From the NCBI GenBank assembly GCA_964466595.1, contig CAYXNR010000037.1, positions 1-22,282 on the forward strand: a stretch of 22,282 nucleotides of DNA, written 5' to 3'. The notes beneath the pieces are model-generated. The model saw only the letters and a list, made by a program, of their open reading frames with translations. It was not told where the DNA came from and did not search any database. The position numbers were made by a program, and so were the translations under genes. Numbering within the stretch: the stretch's first letter is position 1; the number at the start of each line of letters is the position of its first letter. Shown here piece after piece: positions 7,524-14,163 of this stretch. This DNA is from JABDGC01 sp964466595 (GTDB lineage Bacteria; Pseudomonadota; Gammaproteobacteria; DSM-16500).

Positions 7524-9707
7524 TTAAAAACCACTTTGTTCAATGACACTCTTTTTAAGCCAGTAAATAATTTTTCCCGCATAAGAACGAAAATGAGTTT
7601 TTAATACGACGACGCCACGCTCAATATGGTTTAATTTCACGTTTTTATTAGGTTTTAATAAAATAAAATAAACAGATTCCACCGGTACGTAGCTTGTGCC
7701 ATCCTCGTTGAGATAAGCAGGGATGCCGCCGCCTAGCTCATTGGCATGGTAGCAGGGGGTATCAATGGCCACGCTTTTCTTTTTATCTTGTTTAATGGCC
7801 ACTGAATATTGGCAATTGAGGGCAGTGGTATTGAGTGTGTCTACATGGGTGACTGTGACAGGAATTTTGGCATCACTAATGCTATGTGGGTAAAAGAAGC
7901 CACTGAGACCTTCCTTTATCAAATTAATATCTGATTCATTAACATAAGCCTCTACTTTAACATTTTCCGGCTGAATGAGGTCGGCAATCCATTCGTTTTT
8001 CATCACAAAAGTGCCCGGAGTTAAATCTGGTGATACTTCATATACGATACCATCAAAAGGTGCTTTCAGAATAAGCCGCTCATGCATGGAATATAGTTTT
8101 TGATAATTCGCTTGATCTTTACTGATTTCCGATAAGATAATATTTTTTTGATTAAAATAATCAGCGCTGATCTTAGAATTGCGAAGTTCACTTATTTTAC
8201 GTTGATAGCCTAGGTCAACTAGTAATAAACTCGCATCTAAGTCAGGAGAAACAATTTTGGCAATGACCTCTCCTTTTTTTACGGCGGTGCCCGGCTCCGG
8301 AAGCTTATTTTCTAACTTGCCGCTTTCTGGCGAAATTAAAAAAACATGCACATAACTCATTGTCGCTTGTAAGCTGACAGTTTCTTGTAAGGGCAAGAAA
8401 AAGAATAACAGGAAACCGCTGAATAGAACCAAGCTTATTTTGGTGTGACGATTCCAGCTAAGCTTTTCCCGATTTTGATGCCACACGAGTAATTCTTGAA
8501 TAATAGGGCCGAGGATAAAATAATAAACTTCAATAAAAAACAAAATAATTCCAACAATTTTTATAAAAAAGTGATACACCAATATGGCGATACCGATGTA
8601 AAGAGTGAGTCGGTAAAGCCAGGTGAGCAAGGAATAAGTCACTAGAAAATAATGCAAACGATGGGGATATTTTTCAGGTGGGGGGTCAGGCCAGCCAAAC
8701 AGCCAGCGCCTGATTTGCCAACGGGTTAGAGCAAAGGCGCGGGGCTGTAAGTTCGGCATTTTCATGTAGTCTGCTAAGACATAATAGCCGTCAAACCGCA
8801 TGAAGGGACTGACATTAATGAGCAAACTACCAACCCAATTGATAGTGATCACGACATAGCAAATCGACTGTATGGTTAAATTGCTCGTATTACACCACAG
8901 GAGAGCCGCTATAATCGTTACATAACTTTCCACCCAAATACCGGCAAGTGCAATCTGTAAACGTTTACGGCTGCTTAAATGCCAGCTGAGAGTGGTATCG
9001 GTATAAAGTACCGGCCAAAAGACTAAAAAAGCCACGCCCAAAGAGGGTACAGGGATGCCGTATTGCTTACATTTATAAGCATGCCCCATTTCGTGACAAA
9101 ATTTACAAATAGAAAAAGCGATGAAGTAGAGAAAAAGCCCTTCTAGGGTAAAAATCGTGGAGAAAGTATGTCTGAATATTTCCCAGCGATTGCTGACCTG
9201 AAAAATAGCAATTACAGCTAAAATAGACATGAAATACACTAAATACTGGCTAAATAAATAGGAGGCAAAATGAAGGGTGCGGGCGAGAAATTTGTCGGGG
9301 CACCAGAGGGGAATGCGGAAAAATAAATAATAACTAACGACAAGATGGAACCAACTATCTTTTTTGAATAAATGCTGTTGTTTACCCTGTTTGTGAATAT
9401 CGTAGCCACTTTGAGCAATTAAATAATGGTTTTTTAAGAAATTACTAAAAAGTTGAATATCTGTTTCATCAATATCTAAGGTGGTTTTACGATTAACCGC
9501 TTCAATTATTTTATCGCTGTCACCCAAATCCCAATGCTCTAAGATTTGATATTCTACCCAGCCAATAATAAAAAATTTATTTCGGCCTGGATCATGAATC
9601 ATCCAATAGGGCTTACCAACCCGATCGTAATCACCAAAGACACAGGTAATACCCGGTCTTAATTTGGGTAGTGGCGGTGAAGGTTTTTTTTCCTCATGTT
9701 GAGTCAT
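7524..9707 (-). CDS. Polytopic M50 metalloprotease fused to a HlyD-type domain (putative inner-membrane export component)
   Basis: 727 residues. Residues 20-100 are cytoplasmic and resemble the PqqD-like/peptide-recognition fold (KFFIIGWVEYQILEHWD). About eight hydrophobic segments lie between 120 and 440. The M50 zinc site is CHEMGHAYKC (HExxH at 205-209), with the distal Asp in PFMRFDGYY (D306). After the last membrane helix (about 424-440) comes a periplasmic barrel-sandwich/HlyD part: ISPESGKLENKLPEPGTAVKKGE (458-480), a helical hairpin, and LKAPFDGIVYEV (547-558). This matches the M50/HlyD proteins found beside HlyD and TolC genes rather than RseP or SpoIVFB. It is last of a four-gene operon; its ATG is three bases after the previous stop with no good ribosome site, so translation is probably coupled. 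Likely role: processing or gating substrate export. No ATP-binding motif is visible. Confidence 0.82.
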   Translation of the reverse strand: MTQHEEKKPSPPLPKLRPGITCVFGDYDRVGKPYWMIHDPGRNKFFIIGWVEYQILEHWDLGDSDKIIEAVNRKTTLDIDETDIQLFSNFLKNHYLIAQSGYDIHKQGKQQHLFKKDSWFHLVVSYYLFFRIPLWCPDKFLARTLHFASYLFSQYLVYFMSILAVIAIFQVSNRWEIFRHTFSTIFTLEGLFLYFIAFSICKFCHEMGHAYKCKQYGIPVPSLGVAFLVFWPVLYTDTTLSWHLSSRKRLQIALAGIWVESYVTIIAALLWCNTSNLTIQSICYVVITINWVGSLLINVSPFMRFDGYYVLADYMKMPNLQPRAFALTRWQIRRWLFGWPDPPPEKYPHRLHYFLVTYSLLTWLYRLTLYIGIAILVYHFFIKIVGIILFFIEVYYFILGPIIQELLVWHQNREKLSWNRHTKISLVLFSGFLLFFFLPLQETVSLQATMSYVHVFLISPESGKLENKLPEPGTAVKKGEVIAKIVSPDLDASLLLVDLGYQRKISELRNSKISADYFNQKNIILSEISKDQANYQKLYSMHERLILKAPFDGIVYEVSPDLTPGTFVMKNEWIADLIQPENVKVEAYVNESDINLIKEGLSGFFYPHSISDAKIPVTVTHVDTLNTTALNCQYSVAIKQDKKKSVAIDTPCYHANELGGGIPAYLNEDGTSYVPVESVYFILLKPNKNVKLNHIERGVVVLKTHFRSYAGKIIYWLKKSVIEQSGF

Positions 9708-9710
9708 ACA

Positions 9711-11060
9711 TCAAATACCTAAGATTTGGCGAATAGACTGTAGTGGTTTTCTAATTAAATAATAAATTAAAGGAACGTGCTGGCCATATAATTTTGCGGT
9801 GCCTTGTGAGCCAATTTGTGGTGATTTTTTACTTAATAAATCAGCTTCAAATTGATAAGCTAAAATTTTATTGGGCATTAATTTTGCATTATAGCCGAGA
9901 GCGATAATTTTGATGGGAATAGCCTCTAATTGCCCATAAACAAAAAACTCGCCTTTTGAGCCAATATTTAAGGGAATAATATCAGGCACGGGTAAGTTGA
10001 TCCGTAGTTTAACGCTTTCGGGATCGGCTACGAGTAAAATTCTTTCTCCTGTTTGTACGGGTTGGCCTATCCAATCTTCTTTACTATCAAAAATCACTAA
10101 ACCCGAAATGGGGCTTTTAATTTCAGCTTGGTCGAGTAAGGTTGTTGTATATTCTAGGTGCGATTCATCAATAGCAAGCTGCGCTTGTAAAATCGGAACT
10201 TCAGCACGTTTTTTTTCATCCTCGAAAGATTCATTAATAACCGTGCGTAATTTAGTCTTGGTTAAATAATAATTACGTTGATCAACCTCAGCAGAAGCAT
10301 TGAGATCAGTTTTATCCATGACCAATAAGGTCTCTCCAGCTTTAACCATTGAACCTGGACTAACAGTAAAGGATTTAATTACTCCTTGCATCGGCGCGTT
10401 AATTAAGATGGGATCCTTCGGTACAACTGTTGCAGTCGCCAGTACCGAAAGGCGAATTGGAAAGAAAGCGATCAGCACTAAAGCAAAAACAAGCGCTACC
10501 CGATAAGGCTTTTTTCGAAAAAGATCCAATTTGTTAATAGCTGCCGGTTTAATTAAAACATTCCAGGTATATTGATAACTGGCAATGAGCCAGCGTAGCA
10601 TACGGATTTCTGCTTCGGAATAAGGCGTTTCTCTAAATAAAATTAAGCCGCCGTTGACCTCGCTCACTTTATTGAGAAAGGGACACCATAGAAAATTATC
10701 GGGCAGGCTTTCTGGCCAGGTGGAAAAATTAGCGTTTGTTTCAAAATTTAAGGACTGAGGAGAAAATTGTTGAGTTTGCTTGGCTGTCGCACTTTCAACA
10801 ATAAATTGTATAGTATTCACCAGCCACTGGTTGCCCGGTGCATGGGAATCTAATTCAGCAGTGCCTGATTGGGCTATCAGAGAGATTCCAATAAAATCTT
10901 TTTTTTCCCAGAGATAAGCAGTATGATAACCAATCAAACGATGTGTTTCATTCGTGGCAAAAAAACCAAACTCACGCATATTGGCCAGACGTTTGATTTC
11001 ATCATCTAGGACTAAAAGCGTTGCTAAACCTTCAATTTGTCCTTGTCCCGCATTATCCAT
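9711..11060 (-). CDS. GAF-like/HlyD-family membrane fusion protein
   Basis: 449 residues. Residues 1-165 form a cytoplasmic domain of probable GAF-like fold (LDSHAPGNQWLV and NGGLILFRETPYSEAEIRMLRWL are the recognisable parts). A single membrane helix follows (about 188-204), then a periplasmic HlyD region: an N-terminal lipoyl half (INAPMQGVIKSFTVSPGSMVKAGETLLVMD, 220-249), a helical hairpin (250-310), a C-terminal lipoyl half (AEIKSPISGLVIFDS, 312-326) and a beta barrel to about 425. Such adaptors bridge an inner-membrane component and a TolC-type channel. The N-terminal domain could let a cytoplasmic signal reach the export complex, but its ligand is unknown. An AAGGA lies 11 bases before the ATG. 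It is third in the operon, 23 bp after the smaller adaptor and 3 bp before the M50 gene. Confidence 0.82.
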   Translation of the reverse strand: MDNAGQGQIEGLATLLVLDDEIKRLANMREFGFFATNETHRLIGYHTAYLWEKKDFIGISLIAQSGTAELDSHAPGNQWLVNTIQFIVESATAKQTQQFSPQSLNFETNANFSTWPESLPDNFLWCPFLNKVSEVNGGLILFRETPYSEAEIRMLRWLIASYQYTWNVLIKPAAINKLDLFRKKPYRVALVFALVLIAFFPIRLSVLATATVVPKDPILINAPMQGVIKSFTVSPGSMVKAGETLLVMDKTDLNASAEVDQRNYYLTKTKLRTVINESFEDEKKRAEVPILQAQLAIDESHLEYTTTLLDQAEIKSPISGLVIFDSKEDWIGQPVQTGERILLVADPESVKLRINLPVPDIIPLNIGSKGEFFVYGQLEAIPIKIIALGYNAKLMPNKILAYQFEADLLSKKSPQIGSQGTAKLYGQHVPLIYYLIRKPLQSIRQILGI

Positions 11061-11083
11061 TAATCCAGGTATCCTTTTTGTTT

Positions 11084-11929
11084 TTAGCGATGCTCCGGAA
11101 AATTAGCTTGACCCGTCATGCCAGGTTTTAATTCGGCATCGGGTGGTTCAATCGTGCTTGTGATTCGAACTGTTTGACTAATGGGTTCAATTTCGGGATT
11201 AATGTAAGTTACTTTGGCGCTGATTTTTTTATTAATATCATTAATATATACGGTAAAAAGTGATCCGACTTGTAACCACGATAGCCATTTAGAGGGGACT
11301 TGAATTTCAAAAATTAAATTATCGGTGTTAACGATTTTTAACAAGGGATCACCCGGTTTGACTGTTTCATGTAAATGCGTTTTCATTTCTGCTACCGAGC
11401 CATTAAAGGGAGCTTTGATCGTGCATTTTTCGATAATGACTTTCAATTTTGACACATCTGCATTGGCAGCATCGGCTTCGCTTTTAGCTTTAATCACTTC
11501 AAAATCACTGATTGAGCCATAGTCTTTTAATTTATTGGTGCTTTCGTAGGCTTTCTGCGCCGCTTGCTGTTGTGCCAGAGATTTTTGCAAATCAGCTTCT
11601 TGTAAACGGCAATCTAAGGTTAGTAAGATATCTCCTTTTTTAAAAGCACTGCCTTCTTCTAGGGGAAGCGTTAAGACATTGCCATAGGTTTCACTGGTAA
11701 AATTAACAATTTCTTTTGAGCGAATGATGACATATTCGGGTGTATTAATATTGACAGTCGGATGCGGGACACTCATTCCAGACAAGGTGGCAGGTAATTT
11801 GTCTTCAATATTATCGAAATGTTTTTTTTCTATTTCTACTGTAGCGGGATAATCAGCGTATAAAGTAACTGAAAAAAAAACGATGCCGAAGAGGTAAATT
11901 TTTATCAATTTCCTTATGGTCTCTATCAT
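11084..11929 (-). CDS. Periplasmic adaptor subunit (HlyD/RND-type membrane fusion protein)
   Basis: 281 residues from the ATG at 11929. A GTG at 11941 would add four residues but overlaps the AGGGAG ribosome site, which fits the ATG better (11 bases). Residues 7-25 form a signal peptide (KLIKIYLFGIVFFSVTLYA). The mature protein has the adaptor plan: the lipoyl half GNVLTLPLEEGSAFKKGDILLTLDC (about 83-107), an Ala/Gln-rich helical hairpin (about 108-168), the second half IKAPFNGSVAEM (about 171-182) and a barrel ending LKPGMTGQANF. This is short for the class and lacks a membrane-proximal extension. It is expected to join the TolC-like channel to the two inner-membrane HlyD fusions encoded downstream. 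A MITE lies in the gap before it, in the transcribed part of the operon. Confidence 0.85.
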   Translation of the reverse strand: MIETIRKLIKIYLFGIVFFSVTLYADYPATVEIEKKHFDNIEDKLPATLSGMSVPHPTVNINTPEYVIIRSKEIVNFTSETYGNVLTLPLEEGSAFKKGDILLTLDCRLQEADLQKSLAQQQAAQKAYESTNKLKDYGSISDFEVIKAKSEADAANADVSKLKVIIEKCTIKAPFNGSVAEMKTHLHETVKPGDPLLKIVNTDNLIFEIQVPSKWLSWLQVGSLFTVYINDINKKISAKVTYINPEIEPISQTVRITSTIEPPDAELKPGMTGQANFPEHR

Positions 11930-11960
11930 GAGTATTGACACTCCCTAATACTCTTATTTT

Positions 11961-12092
11961 GTAAGTATTTGGTTAATCCCTTACACTGTCATGCCAGCAT
12001 GCTTTTAGCTGGCATCCAGGCTTTTACCTGCCCTGGATTCCGGCTTAAAGCATGCCGGAATGACAACCTCTCCAGATTAACCGAATACTTAC
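11961..12092 (-). mobile_element. 132-bp MITE-like element, copy 2, inside the export operon
   Basis: It is an inverted copy of the element at 5785-5916, with the same GTAAGTATT-type ends. It is flanked by a perfect 8-bp duplication, CTTATTTT (11953-11960 and 12093-12100), which shows an independent insertion. It keeps two perfect 8-bp hairpins (ATGCCAGC / GCTGGCAT and ATTCCGGC / GCCGGAAT), so it looks less decayed than copy 1. It fills most of the gap between the TolC-like gene and the adaptor gene, where its hairpins could act as a partial terminator or RNA-processing site. Confidence 0.88.
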
Positions 12093-12126
12093 CTTATTTT
12101 ACCATAAAATTATGATAAGATTAAAA

Positions 12127-13890
12127 TTAAATCATCCAAGAGAAGTGATCTGGTTGATGAGAGAGGTATTGATTGAGGCTATCAATTTTCTCAGTGATTT
12201 TTTTCTTGGCATCAACCAGTGTATCTTGAACGTTTTTAAATATGTTTTGTGTGACCGCTTGCCAAGCGTGTCCTTGGGAAGCGGTTTTTCTTTCTCTCGT
12301 CAAAGAGTGCATGGAGCTAGAATTTCTATTGCTAGCCACAAGCTGCCGATAAGACGGTGGTGGTGCACGAAAGAAGTGATTATAGTATTGATTCACAAAA
12401 TGAGCGAAATTTTCGTTGCTATTTAAAATGAAATTTTCACGTAAACGTTTGACGACGATCGGATAGGGTTGATTAATTAAATCTTCAGGCAAGATATCTG
12501 CCCCTACTGATAAATAGAGCTGCCCCAGGGCTACCGATAGATCGGCTAATAATAAATCTTCGTCCATTTTAGAGGTAATGGTTCGAAGCTTAGCTAAAAT
12601 GACTTCTTGACTGCTTGCTAAAGAAGCGCTTTTGCGATCACGATTTAAAATATACAGTCCCTTGTAATTTTCAGTTTGTTGATGAGCGATTAAATATTCA
12701 TTTCGGAGAGTTTGATAATGGGAGTATGAATAGCGGGTTTCAGTTAAGGCGGCCATGGTTAAAGCCATTTGCTTGATTTTTTCATATTTTACTTGTAATT
12801 CAGCAGTTTGATAGGAAGTTTTAAGGGAAGCGAGATTGAGCAAGTTCCAAGCAAGATCCATCGAGCGGTCTAACCACACCGCATTTTGAACAAATTGATT
12901 GCTGGTATAATTCCAGCCATAGTTGAAGTTAATTCCTGGTAGTGCCTGTAAAATAACCGTACGCACACCTAATTTTGCAATACGTTGCTGATATTGTTGG
13001 CCTCGTAATTGTGGATGTGCAACCAAGGTCACCGCATCTAATTTATAAAAATTAATTTTACTTAAATCTTGCGAATGTAAAAAAGATTGCGGTGGTGGTG
13101 CTAAAACTATTTTTTGATTGACGGGTAAAAATAATAAATGTTTTAAATCTGAGATGGATTTATCGTATTTATATTGTAATTGTAATAAGCGGCGATTACC
13201 TTCTAGCAAAGCAGCCTCATAATTTAAAATATTTTGTTTGGGTACCACTCGGTCATGTTTTGCTTTATCTAGGCGTTGTTTAGCTTGCAAGAGTAATTCT
13301 TGAAATTGTTTCGTGCTAGTCATCAGCTCTTGTGCGCTATAGGCACTCCAATAGGCTACTAACACATCTTGAGAAAGTTGTTGTAGTTGACGTCTTGATT
13401 CTTCTGTTGCAATGAGAATCCGTTCACTTTGTTGTTGTGCTCGTACATAACCCATGCCAAAGTCTAAGACATTCCAGCTTAAGGCAACACGTGCATTTCT
13501 TAAGGTTCGCGGTGTTGAAGTAGATAAGCCAGTGGATACGCCATCTGAGGTAATACCAGAGGTATTTAAATCATTATTACGTGTATAAAGGGAGCCGGAG
13601 GCATTCAGTGAAGGAAATAAAGTTAGTGCTGCAATATCCAATTGACCGGCTTGTAAGGCGGTATTGACTAATTTGATGCGATAATCCAAGTTGTATTTGA
13701 CGCTGCGGGCAAGTGCTTGATAGTAGTCTAATTTGTATTCTTGGACGGGTTGCTCTTTAAAAATATCCTTCAGGTTGGTTCGGGCTTCGGAGAATCTTTC
13801 ATTTAAAGACAAGGGCTTAGGTGTAAGACTGCAAGCGGATAAGAAAAACAACAGGCCTAAAACAGCTACCTCACGCATCATAAGCGACAT
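12127..13890 (-). CDS. TolC-family outer-membrane lipoprotein
   Basis: 587 residues from the ATG at 13890. The fourth codon, ATG at 13881, is nine bases after CAAGG and may be the true start. The signal sequence ends in a lipobox, FLSAC, with the lipidated Cys at 20. The body has the two-repeat coiled-coil plan of outer-membrane efflux proteins: VALSWNVLDFGMGYVRAQQQSERI (135-158), long helices with Leu/Gln/Ala heptads, LPGINFNYGWNYTSN in the second strand pair, and SVALGQLYLSVGADILPED near the end of the usual domain. About 100 further residues follow, rich in Asn, Gln, Ser and Lys and not typical of TolC. It heads the minus-strand operon and shares its upstream region with the divergent giant adhesin gene. 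Expected role: the outer-membrane exit duct. Confidence 0.85.
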   Translation of the reverse strand: MSLMMREVAVLGLLFFLSACSLTPKPLSLNERFSEARTNLKDIFKEQPVQEYKLDYYQALARSVKYNLDYRIKLVNTALQAGQLDIAALTLFPSLNASGSLYTRNNDLNTSGITSDGVSTGLSTSTPRTLRNARVALSWNVLDFGMGYVRAQQQSERILIATEESRRQLQQLSQDVLVAYWSAYSAQELMTSTKQFQELLLQAKQRLDKAKHDRVVPKQNILNYEAALLEGNRRLLQLQYKYDKSISDLKHLLFLPVNQKIVLAPPPQSFLHSQDLSKINFYKLDAVTLVAHPQLRGQQYQQRIAKLGVRTVILQALPGINFNYGWNYTSNQFVQNAVWLDRSMDLAWNLLNLASLKTSYQTAELQVKYEKIKQMALTMAALTETRYSYSHYQTLRNEYLIAHQQTENYKGLYILNRDRKSASLASSQEVILAKLRTITSKMDEDLLLADLSVALGQLYLSVGADILPEDLINQPYPIVVKRLRENFILNSNENFAHFVNQYYNHFFRAPPPSYRQLVASNRNSSSMHSLTRERKTASQGHAWQAVTQNIFKNVQDTLVDAKKKITEKIDSLNQYLSHQPDHFSWMI

Positions 13891-13970
13891 CCTTGCAGGT
13901 TTTGATCCACCATCCAGCTTTTTGAATTTGTAGGATTTCTTACCTATTGTGCTTATTGTTCTTAAATTAG

Positions 13971-13998
13971 CTTATCATTAAATGGCTATATAACTCAA
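13971..13998 (-). promoter_or_regulatory. Candidate promoter of the export operon
   Basis: On the minus strand TTGAGT (13998-13993) is followed after 16 bp by GATAAG (13976-13971). Both hexamers match consensus only partly. It would give a leader of about 75 bases to the TolC-like gene. This is the best pair seen in the 273-bp divergent region, but support is weak. Confidence 0.25.
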
Positions 13999-14031
13999 TA
14001 TTACGGTTATTCCGCTGGATTTCAGAATACC

Positions 14032-14040
14032 TGTTATACT
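14032..14040 (+). promoter_or_regulatory. Extended -10 promoter of the giant adhesin gene
   Basis: TGtTATACT matches an extended -10 with one mismatch in the hexamer. No good -35 is present at 17 bp. It predicts a leader of about 117 bases before the ATG at 14164, and that leader holds the palindrome at 14091-14105. Confidence 0.45.
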
Positions 14041-14090
14041 AGTAAGAAGGGGTGTCTCGAGCTAATTTTTTAATCTTAAGGACTAATTTA

Positions 14091-14105
14091 TTCCTGGATC
14101 AGGAA
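14091..14105. promoter_or_regulatory. Palindrome in the adhesin leader, possible operator
   Basis: TTCCTG-GAT-CAGGAA has perfect 6-bp arms around a 3-bp centre. It lies about 50 bases downstream of the proposed -10 box and 59 bases before the ATG. It could bind a dimeric regulator or form a short hairpin in the leader. No regulator is recognised. Confidence 0.3.
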
Positions 14106-14163
14106 CACAAATCGTTATTGTTTTCTAATTAATTCTTAAGCCAGCTCGTCGGGTAGCTGAATT

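Noticed and set aside
7524..9707. RseP-type site-2 protease of a stress-response pathway
   Set aside because: There is no PDZ domain, the protein has a HlyD half, and the operon context is export rather than sigma-factor control.
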